From Terrabacter sp. Root181 (GTDB lineage: Bacteria; Actinomycetota; Actinomycetes; Actinomycetales; Dermatophilaceae), in NCBI RefSeq assembly GCF_001428505.1, contig NZ_LMHU01000001.1, positions 536,480-600,479 on the forward strand: a stretch of DNA of 64,000 bases, written 5' to 3'. Below the pieces are notes generated by a model. It was given only the letters and a program-made list of their open reading frames with translations. It was not told the DNA's origin and made no database searches. The position numbers were made by a program, and so were the translations under genes. Below, piece after piece: positions 36,550-46,109 of this stretch; position 1 is the stretch's first letter, and each line of letters starts with the position of its first letter.

Positions 36550-37419
36550 GTGCCCGAGGGAGACACCGTGTGGCGCACCGCCACCCGCCTCGACGAGGCC
36601 CTGGCCGGCCGCGAGATCGTCGAGTCCGACCTGCGCTGGCCCGACATCTCGACCGCGGACCTCACCGGCCGCACGACGCTCGCGGTGGTCAGCCGCGGCA
36701 AGCACCTGCTGCACCGCATCGAGGGCGGGCTGACCCTGCACTCGCACCTGCGCATGGAGGGCCAGTGGCGCGTCGAGGCGACGCGGGGGCTGTCGCCCCG
36801 GTGGCGCCGCAACCCGCAGCTGCGCGCCCTCGTCGCTGCGCCGGACTGGACCGCACTGGGGCTGCGTCTCGGCATGCTCGACCTCGTGCCGACCGCCCGC
36901 GAGGGTGACGTCGTCGGACACCTCGGGCCCGACGTGCTCGGCCCGGACTGGGACCTGGTGCTCGCCGTCGACCACGTCGCCGGCGCCCGGGTCCCGATCG
37001 GGCAGGCGCTGCTCGACCAGCGCAACCTCGCCGGCATCGGCACGATGTGGTGCGCCGAGACGCTCTTCCTCGAGCGGGTGCCCCCGTGGAGCCTCGCCGA
37101 CGAGCTGGGCCGCGAGACCGTCGAGCGGGTCGTGTCCCGCGCCCACCGTCTCATCGACAACGGCCGCCGTCGCGCCGTGCAGTCGAGCACCGGCAGCCCG
37201 CGCCTCGACGAGGCCCACTACGTCCACGCCCGCAGCGGCCGGCCCTGCCGACGCTGTGGCGCGACGGTGCGCGTCGCGATGATCGGCGAGCCCACGCGGG
37301 AGCGCACGATGTTCTACTGCCCCGGCTGCCAGGGCGGCCTGGCACCGACCGACGACGGCCGGCCCCAGGCACCCCTCGGCTCGAACCGCGGTGCGAAGCG
37401 CTCGCGACGCTCCTCCTGA
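36550..37419 (+). CDS. Nei/Fpg-family DNA glycosylase/AP lyase
   Basis: The 289-residue protein starts MPEGDT, which fixes the GTG at 36550 because Pro2 and Glu3 are catalytic in this family; GAGGAGGTGG lies just before it. The H2TH domain has GQALLDQRNLAGIGTMWCAE, and the C-terminus has a zinc finger (C-x2-C, about 20 residues, C-x2-C). MPEGDT rather than MPELPE assigns it to the Nei (endonuclease VIII) branch, excising oxidised pyrimidines. The finger spacing is a little longer than in Fpg. A short hairpin follows the stop. Confidence 0.93.
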   Translation: MPEGDTVWRTATRLDEALAGREIVESDLRWPDISTADLTGRTTLAVVSRGKHLLHRIEGGLTLHSHLRMEGQWRVEATRGLSPRWRRNPQLRALVAAPDWTALGLRLGMLDLVPTAREGDVVGHLGPDVLGPDWDLVLAVDHVAGARVPIGQALLDQRNLAGIGTMWCAETLFLERVPPWSLADELGRETVERVVSRAHRLIDNGRRRAVQSSTGSPRLDEAHYVHARSGRPCRRCGATVRVAMIGEPTRERTMFYCPGCQGGLAPTDDGRPQAPLGSNRGAKRSRRSS

Positions 37420-37420
37420 G

Positions 37421-37442
37421 CGGTGGGCGTCGGTGCCCACCG
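37421..37442 (+). terminator. Short hairpin after nei
   Basis: CGGTGGGC (37421-37428) pairs perfectly with GCCCACCG (37435-37442) around a six-base loop, immediately after the nei stop. An eight-bp G/C stem with no U-run is modest support for termination. Confidence 0.5.
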
Positions 37443-37511
37443 AACGCAACCACGTGTCGGCGGTCGGTCCTAGGGTGTTTGGGACCGCAGCACTTCGAGA
37501 GGAGCACGGCC

Positions 37512-37940
37512 ATGGCATCCCGCCTCAACCCCTACATCGGTTTCAAGGACAACGCCCGAGCGGCGATGGAGTTCTACAGGTCCGTCTTCGGCGGCGAGCT
37601 CGTCGTCTCGACGTTCGGCGAGTTCGGTGACAACGGTCCCAGCGCCGACAACGTCATGCACGCACAGCTCGAGACGCCGAGCGGCTACACGATCATGGCG
37701 TCCGACACCCCCGAGCAGATGCCCTACCAGCCGGGCACCAACATCTCCGTCAGCCTGAGCGGCGACGACAGCGACGAGCTGCACGGCTACTGGGACAAGC
37801 TCGCCGATGGTGGCACCGTCATGATGCCCCTCGAGAAGCAGGCGTGGGGCGACGAGTTCGGCATGCTGACCGACCAGTTCGGCATCGGCTGGATGGTCAA
37901 CATCGGCAGCGGGCAGCCCGACGAGGCACCGACGGGGTGA
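37512..37940 (+). CDS. VOC/PhnB-like glyoxalase-fold protein
   Basis: The 142-residue protein starts after GAGAGGAG and begins MASRLNPYIGFKDNARAAME, followed by FYRSVFGGEL. This is the PhnB/3-demethylubiquinone-methyltransferase-like subgroup of the vicinal-oxygen-chelate fold. Characteristic segments are HAQLETPSGYTIMASDTP and the C-terminal WGDEFGMLTDQFGIGWMVNI. These proteins are cytoplasmic dimers often without proven activity; some bind metals or antibiotics. No neighbour suggests a pathway. Confidence 0.88.
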   Translation: MASRLNPYIGFKDNARAAMEFYRSVFGGELVVSTFGEFGDNGPSADNVMHAQLETPSGYTIMASDTPEQMPYQPGTNISVSLSGDDSDELHGYWDKLADGGTVMMPLEKQAWGDEFGMLTDQFGIGWMVNIGSGQPDEAPTG

Positions 37941-37964
37941 CATCGGGCGGGTCCGGTCGGGAGC

Positions 37965-38882
37965 TCAGTCCCGGCCGGGGCCGCCGTAGTGGCGCGCCAG
38001 CTGACGGGTGAGCTCGTCCGGACCGATGAGGCTCGAGTGCGTGCCCGCGGTGCCGCACGCCCACGCGCCCGCCACGGTCCCGGCCCGTGCCGCCGCGCGG
38101 GCGTCGCCGCCGGCGAGCCACGCGTGCAGGAACGCCGAGACGTACGCGTCGCCCGCTCCGTTGGAGTCCACGGCCGGGCGGCCTTCGATGTCGACGGCGG
38201 ACACGGCGAACGACCCGCCCTCGCGCACCGTCACCCGGCTGCCGCGGGCGCCGTCCATGACGACGACGAGCCGCGCCCGCCCGCGGTCGAGGACGTCGGA
38301 GACGACGTCGTCCTCGACGCCGTCGAGGCGCGAGCCCGACACGAAGACGAGGTCGGCGGCATACGCGAACGGCCGGTGGTGCGGGTTGCGCCCGTCCCAG
38401 TCGTGCAGGTCGGTCGAGCTCGTGGCCCCCGCGGCCGTGGCGTCCTCGAGGGCACCGACGGTCCACGGCATGATCGAGGCGTGCACGTGCCGCGCCTCCG
38501 CGAGCGGGCCGCGCCAGAGCGCCGGGTCGGGTGCGAGGTCGTAGGGGTGGCGCGGGTCGTAGAAGGACATGCGGCGGCCGGTGGCGTCGACGAGGTTCAC
38601 CGCCCGACGGGTGCCGCTCTCGTGGACGACGTGCTCGAAGCGGAGGCCCTCGGCGGCGAACCGGTCGAGGAGCATCCGGCCCTCGTGGTCGTCGCCGATG
38701 ACGTCGACGAAGAGCGTGCCGAGGCCGAGGCGGTGGCAGCCGAGGGCGACACCGCTGCCCGTGTGGCCCACGACGGTGTCGATCGGCGGGACGACGTGCG
38801 AGTCGGCGAAGGGGACCGGCAGGGCGTCGACGCGCACGATGGTGTCGACGCCGGCACCGCCGACGACGAGGACGTCAGTCAT
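37965..38882 (-). CDS. PfkB-family carbohydrate (or nucleoside) kinase
   Basis: The 305-residue protein has the PfkB signatures: N-terminal VVGGAGVDTIVRV, GHTGSGVALGCHRLG in motif 1, and the C-terminal DSNGAGDAYVSAFLHAWLAG with the catalytic Asp in GAGD. ATG 38882 follows GAGGCC. A ribokinase-like sugar kinase is likely, but family members also act on adenosine or fructose phosphates. No sugar transporter lies beside it, so the substrate is not inferable. Confidence 0.87.
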   Translation of the reverse strand: MTDVLVVGGAGVDTIVRVDALPVPFADSHVVPPIDTVVGHTGSGVALGCHRLGLGTLFVDVIGDDHEGRMLLDRFAAEGLRFEHVVHESGTRRAVNLVDATGRRMSFYDPRHPYDLAPDPALWRGPLAEARHVHASIMPWTVGALEDATAAGATSSTDLHDWDGRNPHHRPFAYAADLVFVSGSRLDGVEDDVVSDVLDRGRARLVVVMDGARGSRVTVREGGSFAVSAVDIEGRPAVDSNGAGDAYVSAFLHAWLAGGDARAAARAGTVAGAWACGTAGTHSSLIGPDELTRQLARHYGGPGRD

Positions 38883-38912
38883 CACGGCCTCATTGTGCAC
38901 GGCCGGGCGCGA

Positions 38913-40151
38913 TCAGGGGCGCGTGACGCTGAGCAGACCGAGGCACATCTCGTCGGTCGTGCCCTCGCCCCAGACGACGTAGCGCTCGGGCAGGCCCTGC
39001 AGGTCGGGAAGCTTGTCGCGCCAGGCCTGGTCGTGGGTGCAGCTGACCCGGATCGAGTCACCGGGACGGATCGCCGTCGCAGGGATCGGGACCGACCCCT
39101 GGTTGTCGAAGTCCCAGACCTTGATGTCGAGGAGCGTCTTCGCCTTCGCCGTGTCCGGGTTGAGCTCGATGCGCAGCGACGAGCCGAGCAGGTGCATGTG
39201 GCCGGCCACGGCGCGGATCGTCGCGGGTTGGTCGACGCGGCGCGTGCACGACTGGGTGGCGCCCGGGGTCGGGATGAGGGTGCCGTTGCAGACGAGCAGC
39301 AGTCCGTTGACGATGCGTGACGACATCGGGCCGAAGCGCTCGGTGACGTCGGCGACCGCCGCCTCGCGGTCGCAAAGCGGACCGGACTTGCCTGCGCGAC
39401 AAGGCAGCTCGACCGGCGCCGGGTAGAGCATCGTCTCGAGCGGCTTGAGCTTCGGCGAGGCGGACAGGCGCAGCTGGACGGACGTGCGGTCGGGCGTCAC
39501 GCCGTGCCGGAGGTTGTAGTGGACCTGCATGACGAGGAGGGAGCCGCGCTGCAGGGGGATGCCGACGTCGGCCGGCAGGACGTTCGCGCGGCCGCCCGGG
39601 GCCCACGCGCCCACCCATGGGGCGTCGTCAAGGCTGGCGCCGCGCGACCCGAGGCCGGTGCCGCCGAAGCAGGTCCAGCCGTTGCCGCCCGACTCGGCGT
39701 CCTTGGCTCGGGCGGCCGCCGCGGCCGACGGCGGCACGCGGAAGAGGATGACGTGGTGCACCTCCTGCGGCTGGCCCGGCGCGATGTCGAAGCCGGTCAC
39801 GAACTCGTCGCGGGTGACCTCGGGGTCGAGGACGAAGCACCGGTAGTCGTCGGTGCCGGTCGTCGGCGCCTTCGGCGTGTAGGACACCGGGGACGTCACG
39901 GTCCGCATCGACTCGCCGGCTCGCAGCGCCGCCGGCTTGGCCGGGCCGACGGGCTTCGCGGCGTGGCCGGTGGCAGCCGTCGTCGGGTGGTCGGTGGCGC
40001 CCACCGAGTGCCCGGCCGCGTGCCCCTCGAGCCGGGCCTGGGCGGCCGGGTTCGGGGAGCCGCAGCCCGCCACGAGCAGGGCGATCGCCGCGACGGCCGC
40101 CGCGACCGCCGGGGTCGCCCGCATCGCTGGCCGGCCGCGTCGAGTCCTCAT
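38913..40151 (-). CDS. Lipoprotein with PHM-like type II copper monooxygenase fold
   Basis: The 412-residue protein has a lipoprotein signal (LVAGC, Cys30), so it is exported and lipid-anchored. A His-rich linker (H44 to H63) precedes a catalytic core with the complete ligand set of peptidylglycine alpha-hydroxylating monooxygenase. H132, H133 (VHHVILF) and H211 (QVHYN) correspond to CuA. H318, H320 (GHMHLLG) and M402 (DEMCLG) correspond to CuB. Several paired Cys fit the conserved disulfides. It probably hydroxylates a substrate outside the membrane with copper, ascorbate-like reductant and oxygen. The true start may be ATG 40124. Confidence 0.85.
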   Translation of the reverse strand: MRTRRGRPAMRATPAVAAAVAAIALLVAGCGSPNPAAQARLEGHAAGHSVGATDHPTTAATGHAAKPVGPAKPAALRAGESMRTVTSPVSYTPKAPTTGTDDYRCFVLDPEVTRDEFVTGFDIAPGQPQEVHHVILFRVPPSAAAAARAKDAESGGNGWTCFGGTGLGSRGASLDDAPWVGAWAPGGRANVLPADVGIPLQRGSLLVMQVHYNLRHGVTPDRTSVQLRLSASPKLKPLETMLYPAPVELPCRAGKSGPLCDREAAVADVTERFGPMSSRIVNGLLLVCNGTLIPTPGATQSCTRRVDQPATIRAVAGHMHLLGSSLRIELNPDTAKAKTLLDIKVWDFDNQGSVPIPATAIRPGDSIRVSCTHDQAWRDKLPDLQGLPERYVVWGEGTTDEMCLGLLSVTRP

Positions 40152-40208
40152 CCCTGCAGTCTAGGAACGTGACCGCGCCGCGGAGCCGTTGTCGAGCCTT
40201 TGCCCGGG

Positions 40209-41933
40209 TCAGGACTGCTCAGGCGCCCGGCTCACGGGTATCCGGCGCACGTCCGGGGCGCTCAGCCGCTCGGCGTTGGCCTCGGAGTCGGCGAGCTCCT
40301 TCTGCGACTCGAGCTCCGCCTCGACCCGGGCGATGTAGGCGGACACCTCGGCCTCGACCCGCTCGGCGTCCCAGCCGAGGACGGGGGCCACGATCTCGGC
40401 CACGGCCCGGGCGCTGTCGGCGCCACGGCTCGAGGTCTCGATGGAGATGCGCGTGCGGCGGGCCAGCACGTCGTCGAGGTGCAGCGCGCCCTCGTGCGTG
40501 GCGGCATACAGCGCCTCGACCCGGAGGTACTCCTCCGCGCCGGGGAGCGGCTGGTAGAGGGAGCGGTCGTCCTCGGCGAGGGCGAAGAGCTCGTGGACGA
40601 GCGAGCCGTAGCGCTCGAGCAGGTGGGTGATGCGCCACACCGGGAGGTCCTGGTGGCGCGCGAGCCGGTCGATCTGGTTGACGAGCGCGACGTAGCCCTC
40701 GGCGCCCGAGAGCGGGATGAACTCGGTGACGCTGTCGGAGACGTCGCCGCCGATGTCCTCACGGGCGGCGTCGACGGCGTCGGCGGCCATGACCCGGTAG
40801 GTGGTGTACTTGCCGCCGGCGATGGAGATGAGGCCGGGCTGCGGGCGCGCCACCGCGTGCTCGCGCGAGAGCTGGCTCGTGTCCTCGCTCTCTCCGGAGA
40901 GCAGGGGGCGCAGACCGGCGTAGACGCCCTGGATGTCGTCGTGTGTCAGCGGCACCTTCAGCACGGTGTTGATGTGCTCGAGGATGTAGTCGATGTCGGC
41001 CCGGGTCGCCGCGGGGTGGGCGAGGTCGAGCTCCCAGTCGGTGTCGGTCGTGCCGATGATCCAGTGGGTGCCCCACGGGATGACGAAGAGGACCGACTTC
41101 TCGGTGCGCAGGATGAGCCCGGTCTCGGAGTTGATCCGGTCGCGCGCGACGACGATGTGCACGCCCTTGCTGGCGCGCACGTGGAAGCGGCCGCGGCCAC
41201 CGGCCATCGTCTGGATGTCGTCGGTCCACACGCCGGTGCAGTTGATGACGACGGAGGCCCGGACCTCGGTGCGTTCGCCCGTCTCGACGTCCTCGACGAG
41301 GGCGCCGACGACGCGCTCGCCCGCGCGCAGCAGCTCGACGACGCGGGCCGAGGCCAGCACGGTGGCGCCGTAGGCCGCAGCGGTGCGGACCGTCGTCAGC
41401 GTGTGCCGCGCGTCGTCGGCCTGGGCGTCGTAGTAGAGCAGGCCGCCGGTGAGGGAGTCGCGCTTGAGGGCCGGCGCGAGCTTGAGGGCGCCGGTGCGGG
41501 TCAGCTGCTTGTGCCGCGGCACCGACCGGGCGCCGCCCATCGAGTCGTAGAGGGTCAGGCCCGCGGTGACGTAGGGGCGCTCCCACCCGCGGTTGGTCAG
41601 CGGGTAGAGGAAGGAGACCGGCTTGACGAGGTGCGGGGCGATGCGGCTCAGCATGAGCTCGCGCTCCTTGAGCGCTTCGCGCACGAGGTCGAAGTTCATC
41701 TGCTCGAGGTAGCGCAGGCCGCCGTGGAAGAGCTTGGACGACCGCGAGGACGTGCCCGAGGCGAAGTCGCGCTGCTCGACGAGGGCCGTCGAGAGGCCGC
41801 GGGTGGCCGCGTCGAGGGCCACCCCACCGCCGGTCACGCCGCCACCGACGACGAGCACGTCGAACTGCTTGGTGGCGAGACGCTTCCACGCCCGCGCCCG
41901 GTAGTCCGCGTCCAGCCGCACTGGGCTCGTCAT
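40209..41933 (-). CDS. glpD: Glycerol-3-phosphate dehydrogenase (FAD-dependent)
   Basis: The 574-residue flavoprotein has the N-terminal FAD site VLVVGGGVTGGGVALDAATR, then SSRSSKLFHGGLRYLEQ, the substrate region with LAPALKRDSL, and GGKYTTYRVMAADAV. It oxidises sn-glycerol 3-phosphate to dihydroxyacetone phosphate at the membrane and passes electrons to quinone. GAAGGGGAAC precedes ATG 41933. It is divergent from a small zinc-ribbon gene and the glycerol kinase gene; no glpF is present in the window. Confidence 0.95.
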   Translation of the reverse strand: MTSPVRLDADYRARAWKRLATKQFDVLVVGGGVTGGGVALDAATRGLSTALVEQRDFASGTSSRSSKLFHGGLRYLEQMNFDLVREALKERELMLSRIAPHLVKPVSFLYPLTNRGWERPYVTAGLTLYDSMGGARSVPRHKQLTRTGALKLAPALKRDSLTGGLLYYDAQADDARHTLTTVRTAAAYGATVLASARVVELLRAGERVVGALVEDVETGERTEVRASVVINCTGVWTDDIQTMAGGRGRFHVRASKGVHIVVARDRINSETGLILRTEKSVLFVIPWGTHWIIGTTDTDWELDLAHPAATRADIDYILEHINTVLKVPLTHDDIQGVYAGLRPLLSGESEDTSQLSREHAVARPQPGLISIAGGKYTTYRVMAADAVDAAREDIGGDVSDSVTEFIPLSGAEGYVALVNQIDRLARHQDLPVWRITHLLERYGSLVHELFALAEDDRSLYQPLPGAEEYLRVEALYAATHEGALHLDDVLARRTRISIETSSRGADSARAVAEIVAPVLGWDAERVEAEVSAYIARVEAELESQKELADSEANAERLSAPDVRRIPVSRAPEQS

Positions 41934-42053
41934 CGGTTCCCCTTCACGTCGCTGGTGAGACAGACACTCTAACGAGCGCACCCTGCGGGACGCGGGGCCG
42001 TCCGACCTCCCTCACGCACGGGTCTCGTGGGCGACACTGTGGAGGTGAGGTTC

Positions 42054-42215
42054 ATGTGGGTCATCTGCCTTTTCGCCGGTCACCGGTGGCTCCGTGAGAG
42101 CCGCGACGGGGAGGCGATCATCGTCTGCGGGCGGTGTGACGCGATCAGCAGGGTGGCGGAGGCACGCGAGCGCCACCGCCTCCGCCAGCTCGGACGTGGC
42201 CACGGCGAGATGTAG
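42054..42215 (+). CDS. Small zinc-ribbon-like protein (DUF1660-type)
   Basis: The 53-residue protein starts at ATG 42054 directly behind GGAGGTGAGG. It has an N-terminal [12 protein letters not shown] and a Cys pair CGRCD, giving a C-x4-H-x-W ... C-x2-C layout like the short DUF1660 zinc-ribbon proteins. The tail is Arg-rich. It stands 23 bases before glpK and may share its message. The function is unknown. Confidence 0.65.
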   Translation: MWVICLFAGHRWLRESRDGEAIIVCGRCDAISRVAEARERHRLRQLGRGHGEM

Positions 42216-42238
42216 GCGCGCGGCGGTACGGTCTGGTC

Positions 42239-43765
42239 ATGCCGACGGAGCAGCGCAGCCATGTCGTGTCGATCGACCAGGGGACGACGAGCACCCGGGC
42301 CATGGTCTTCGACCGGAGGGGCCGCGTCGTCGCCGTCGACCAGATGGAGCACCGGCAGATCTTCCCGCGGGCCGGGTGGGTCGAGCACGACGCGATGGAG
42401 ATCTGGCAGAACTCCCGCGTCGTCGTCGGAGGCGCGCTCGGCAAGGCGAACCTCAACGCCACCCACATCGCCGCGGTCGGCATCACGAACCAGCGCGAGA
42501 CGACCGTCGTGTGGGAGCGGGCCACCGGCCGGCCGGTCCACAACGCCATCGTCTGGCAGGACACCCGCACCCAGGCGATCTGCGACGAGCTGGCGCGCGA
42601 CGGTGGCGTCGAGCGCTTCAAGGACGTGACCGGGCTGCCGCTCGCGACGTACTTCGCCGGGCCCAAGGCCCGCTGGATCCTCGACCACGTCGACGGCGCC
42701 CGTGAGCGCGCCGAGGCCGGCGAGCTGCTCTTCGGGACCATCGACACCTGGCTGCTGTGGAACCTCACCGGCGGCGCCGACGACGACGGCGTCCACGTCA
42801 CCGATGTCACGAACGCCTCTCGCACCCTCCTGATGGACCTGCGCACCCTCGACTGGGACGCCTCGGCCGCGGAGGCGATCGGGGTCCCCCTGGCGATGCT
42901 CCCCGAGATCCGCTCGTCGTCCGAGGTCTACGGCGCGTGCAAGCCGGGCATCCTCATCGACGTCCCCGTGGCGGGCATCCTCGGCGACCAGCAGGCGGCG
43001 ACCTTCGGCCAGGCCTGTCTCGACGTCGGCACGGCCAAGAACACCTACGGCACGGGCAACTTCATGCTCCTCAACACCGGCGAGGAGATCGTCGCCTCGA
43101 AGAACGGCCTGCTGACGACGGTCTGCTACCGGCTCGGCGACGCCAAGCCGGTCTACGCCCTCGAGGGCTCGATCGCCGTGACCGGGTCGCTCGTGCAGTG
43201 GCTGCGCGACAACCTCGGCATCATCAAGGACGCCAAGGAGGTCGAGGCGCTCGCGGCGACCGTCGACGACAACGGAGGCGCCTACTTCGTGCCGGCCTTC
43301 TCGGGTCTCTTCGCCCCGCACTGGCGTCCCGACGCCCGTGGCGCGCTCGTCGGTCTCACCCGCTTCGTCAACAAGGGCCACATCGCGCGAGCGGCACTGG
43401 AGGCCACGGCGTTCCAGACGCGCGAGGTGCTCGAGGCGATGAACGCCGACTCCGGCGTGCCGCTCACCGAGCTGCGCGTCGACGGCGGCATGGTCGTCAA
43501 CGAGACGCTCATGCAGTTCCAGGCCGACCTGCTCGGCGTCGACGTCGTGCGTCCGGTCGTGGCCGAGACCACGGCGCTCGGGGCCGCGTATGCCGCCGGG
43601 CTGGCCGTGGGCTACTGGGAGAGCACCGACGAGATCCGCGAGAACTGGGGCGAGGACCGTCGCTGGACCCCGCAGCTCGACGAGGCCGAGCGCGAGCGCC
43701 TCTTCCGCACCTGGAAGAAGGCCGTCGAGCGCACCCTCGACTGGGTCGACGACGACACACCCTGA
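42239..43765 (+). CDS. glpK: Glycerol kinase
   Basis: The 508-residue protein is a typical FGGY kinase. Evident segments are [62 protein letters not shown]-like phosphate binding, and [19 protein letters not shown]. It phosphorylates glycerol to sn-glycerol 3-phosphate, the substrate of the divergently encoded glpD product, so the pair forms the glycerol catabolic unit. No obvious ribosome-binding site lies before the ATG. Confidence 0.96.
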   Translation: MPTEQRSHVVSIDQGTTSTRAMVFDRRGRVVAVDQMEHRQIFPRAGWVEHDAMEIWQNSRVVVGGALGKANLNATHIAAVGITNQRETTVVWERATGRPVHNAIVWQDTRTQAICDELARDGGVERFKDVTGLPLATYFAGPKARWILDHVDGARERAEAGELLFGTIDTWLLWNLTGGADDDGVHVTDVTNASRTLLMDLRTLDWDASAAEAIGVPLAMLPEIRSSSEVYGACKPGILIDVPVAGILGDQQAATFGQACLDVGTAKNTYGTGNFMLLNTGEEIVASKNGLLTTVCYRLGDAKPVYALEGSIAVTGSLVQWLRDNLGIIKDAKEVEALAATVDDNGGAYFVPAFSGLFAPHWRPDARGALVGLTRFVNKGHIARAALEATAFQTREVLEAMNADSGVPLTELRVDGGMVVNETLMQFQADLLGVDVVRPVVAETTALGAAYAAGLAVGYWESTDEIRENWGEDRRWTPQLDEAERERLFRTWKKAVERTLDWVDDDTP

Positions 43766-43769
43766 CGGC

Positions 43770-44276
43770 TCAGTCCTCGCCCTCGAGGTGCAGGACGACC
43801 TTGCGCAGCAGCCCGTTGAGGGCGACGAGCTCCTTGGCCGTGAGGCCGGAGAACGCGTCCTGCTCGCGGGCCATGCCGGCCTCGATCCCCTTCTCCCACA
43901 GCGCCCGTCCCGACGGCGTCGGTCGGATGAGGATGCGTCGCCGGTCGATGGGGTCGACCTCGCGGGTCGCGTGGCCTCGCTGGACGAGCCGGTCGACGCG
44001 TGAGGTCATGGCAGCGCGCGTGACGCCGCAGGAGTCCGCGAGCTGGGCCGGCGTGGCCTCCTCGGGGAACGGCTGGATCATCAGCGCGTGGAGGGTGCGG
44101 TAGTCCTCGATCGTGTCGTCCGTGCCGGCGTAGCTCGCGTGGTCGGCGGCCTTGAGCCGCTTGGTGATCGCCTGCATGCGGGTGACGGCGCCCTCGACCT
44201 CGGGGTCCATGTCCTCGAGGAGGCCGCTCCAGCGCGCGACGTGCCGGTCGACCGAGTCCTGCCGTGCTCTCGCCAT
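43770..44276 (-). CDS. MarR-family transcriptional regulator
   Basis: The 168-residue protein has the MarR winged helix-turn-helix (ATPAQLADSCGVTRAAMTSR, VDRLVQRGHATREVDPIDRR, RILIRPTPSG) in its middle. It is divergent from an MFS transporter gene, and the 89-base space carries a promoter and inverted repeat. The usual arrangement is that the repressor controls itself and the exporter. The effector is unknown. Confidence 0.9.
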   Translation of the reverse strand: MARARQDSVDRHVARWSGLLEDMDPEVEGAVTRMQAITKRLKAADHASYAGTDDTIEDYRTLHALMIQPFPEEATPAQLADSCGVTRAAMTSRVDRLVQRGHATREVDPIDRRRILIRPTPSGRALWEKGIEAGMAREQDAFSGLTAKELVALNGLLRKVVLHLEGED

Positions 44277-44319
44277 GGCGTCAGTGTCGCAGAGGCATGC
44301 GGTCTGCGACGAGTCTCCT

Positions 44320-44358
44320 GACTATTCGTTGACAGATAGTCAGACATCTAACTACCTT
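44320..44358 (+). promoter_or_regulatory. Promoter with overlapping inverted repeat between MarR and MFS genes
   Basis: This is an A/T-rich island. GACTAT (44320-44325) and ATAGTC (44336-44341) form an inverted repeat with a 10-base gap. It overlaps TTGACA (44329-44334), which is followed 18 bases later by TACCTT (44353-44358), a plausible sigma-70 promoter for the MFS gene with a leader of only a few bases. A second weak dyad AGAT/ATCT lies beside it. A MarR-type operator fits best. Confidence 0.6.
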
Positions 44359-44365
44359 CGGTTGT

Positions 44366-45604
44366 ATGACCGCGCGCGACCTCCTCCGCCTCCGTGACGT
44401 CAGGCTCCTGCTGGCCGGCCAGGGCCTCTCGTGGGTCGGCGACGCCTTCAACCCGATCGCCCTGTCGGTGGCGGTCGTCCTGAGCGGCGGGGGAGCGGCC
44501 GAGCTCGGCATCGTCCTCGCGAGCGCCGTGGTGGCGCGGCTGCTCTGCACGCTCGTCGGTGGGGTGTGGGCCGACCGCATCACCCCGCACCGGATCATGG
44601 TCGTGGCCGACCTGACGCGGGCGGCGTCCGTCGCCGGCATGGCGCTCGCCTTCGCCGCCGGTGACCCGTCGGTTGCCCTGCTCGCCGGGCTCGCCGCCGT
44701 CACGGCGGGCGCCGGCGCGTTCTTCTACCCGGCCTTCGTCTCGCTCCGTCCCCTCGTCGTGCCGACCGCGGCCCTCCAGACCGCCAACGGCGCGATCAGC
44801 TTCCTCCAGTCGAGCGCCCAGGTGGCCGGCCCGGTCCTGGCCGGCCTCGTCGTCGCCCGGTTCGGGCCGGTCGCCGGCTTCACGGTCAACGCGCTGACGT
44901 TCGTCTGGTCGGCCCTCTGCGTCGCCCGCCTCCGGGCCCGCGCCGACCACGTCGCGGCCCGCTCCGGCATGCTGTCCGAGATCCGTGAGGGCCTGGCCGA
45001 GATCCGCAGCCGTGACTGGCTGTGGACGAGCCTCCTGTCGGCGGCGATGTTCCACGTCGCGAGCGGCGTCTTCATCGTCCTCGTCGAGGTGACGGCCGTG
45101 CGTGACCTCGGCGGCGCCCACGCCCTCGGGCTCATCACCGCCGCGCTCGGCGTCGGCGGACTCGTCGGCGGGCTCGTCGGGATGCGGCTCCAGCCGCGCC
45201 GGATGCTGCTCTGGGCCTTCGCAGCCCTCGGCCTCTACCCGCTCTTCCCCCTCGGGTTCGCCTGGCCCGGCGGCCTCGTGCCGATCATGGCGCTGGCCTT
45301 CGTCGCCCAGGCGGGGCTGCTCTACTTCGACGTCGGCTGGCAGACGGCCATCCAGCAGGGGGTGCCGCACGACCGGCTCGCCCGGGTCGTGTCCTGGGAC
45401 GTGCTCATCTCGTTCGTCGCCCTGCCGCTCGGCAACGTCCTCGCGGGCCCGCTCAGCGAGCACGTCGAGACCGCCGACCTCATGGTCGGGACCGCCGTCT
45501 GGATGCTCGCCGCCGGCTGCTGGCCGCTCCTCGTCCGCAGCGTCCGGGGTTTCACCCGGGCGTCAGAGGTGCCTCAGCCCAGTGCGGCGATCGCGGCGTC
45601 GTAG
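44366..45604 (+). CDS. MFS transporter, drug-efflux-like
   Basis: The 412-residue protein has about 12 helices and the MFS-3-like (TetV/Tap-like) N-terminus [20 protein letters not shown]. The loop between helices 2 and 3 is [20 protein letters not shown]. It probably exports a small hydrophobic compound. The upstream MarR gene and shared operator point to substrate-induced expression. Its last 31 bases overlap the convergent tpx gene, unusual for two conserved genes. Confidence 0.9.
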   Translation: MTARDLLRLRDVRLLLAGQGLSWVGDAFNPIALSVAVVLSGGGAAELGIVLASAVVARLLCTLVGGVWADRITPHRIMVVADLTRAASVAGMALAFAAGDPSVALLAGLAAVTAGAGAFFYPAFVSLRPLVVPTAALQTANGAISFLQSSAQVAGPVLAGLVVARFGPVAGFTVNALTFVWSALCVARLRARADHVAARSGMLSEIREGLAEIRSRDWLWTSLLSAAMFHVASGVFIVLVEVTAVRDLGGAHALGLITAALGVGGLVGGLVGMRLQPRRMLLWAFAALGLYPLFPLGFAWPGGLVPIMALAFVAQAGLLYFDVGWQTAIQQGVPHDRLARVVSWDVLISFVALPLGNVLAGPLSEHVETADLMVGTAVWMLAAGCWPLLVRSVRGFTRASEVPQPSAAIAAS

Positions 45605-46068
45605 TCGGGCTCCTGGCCGATGGACGGGACGACCTCGGTGTGGGTGACCGTGCCGTCGGCGTCGATGACGACGACGGCACGGGCGAGCAGCCCGGCGAAA
45701 CCGCCGTTCTCCATCCGCACGCCGTAGTCGTAGCCGAAGCCCGACCGGAACGAGGAGGCCGCGACGACGTTCTCGATGCCCTCGGCGCCGCAGAAGCGGT
45801 TCAGGGCGAAGGGGAGGTCGGCGGACACGCAGACGACCGTCGCGTTGTCGAGACCGGCTGCCAGCTCGTTGAAGCGGCGGACGCTCGTCGCGCAGACACC
45901 GGTGTCGACGCTCGGGAAGATGTTGAGCACCACGCGCTTGCCCACGGGCAGCGTCACGTCGTCGCGCAGGTTCGTGCCGGTCAGCGTGTACGCCGGGGCG
46001 GGGGTGCCCACGGACGGCAGGTCGCCGACGGTGTGGACGGGGGTGTCTCCGAGGGAGGTGGTGGCCAT
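45574..46068 (-). CDS. tpx: Thiol peroxidase
   Basis: The 164-residue atypical two-Cys peroxiredoxin has the peroxidatic Cys59 in [15 protein letters not shown] and the resolving Cys93 in FALNRFCG, the 34-residue spacing of E. coli Tpx. It reduces hydroperoxides with thioredoxin. The start ATG 46068 has no ribosome-binding site, so the message could be leaderless; an upstream in-frame ATG at 46089 is less likely. Its 3' end overlaps the MFS gene tail. Confidence 0.94.
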   Translation of the reverse strand: MATTSLGDTPVHTVGDLPSVGTPAPAYTLTGTNLRDDVTLPVGKRVVLNIFPSVDTGVCATSVRRFNELAAGLDNATVVCVSADLPFALNRFCGAEGIENVVAASSFRSGFGYDYGVRMENGGFAGLLARAVVVIDADGTVTHTEVVPSIGQEPDYDAAIAALG

Positions 46069-46109
46069 GGACGTATCTAACACGGGCACGCTGGGACTAC
46101 GGTCGCGGC

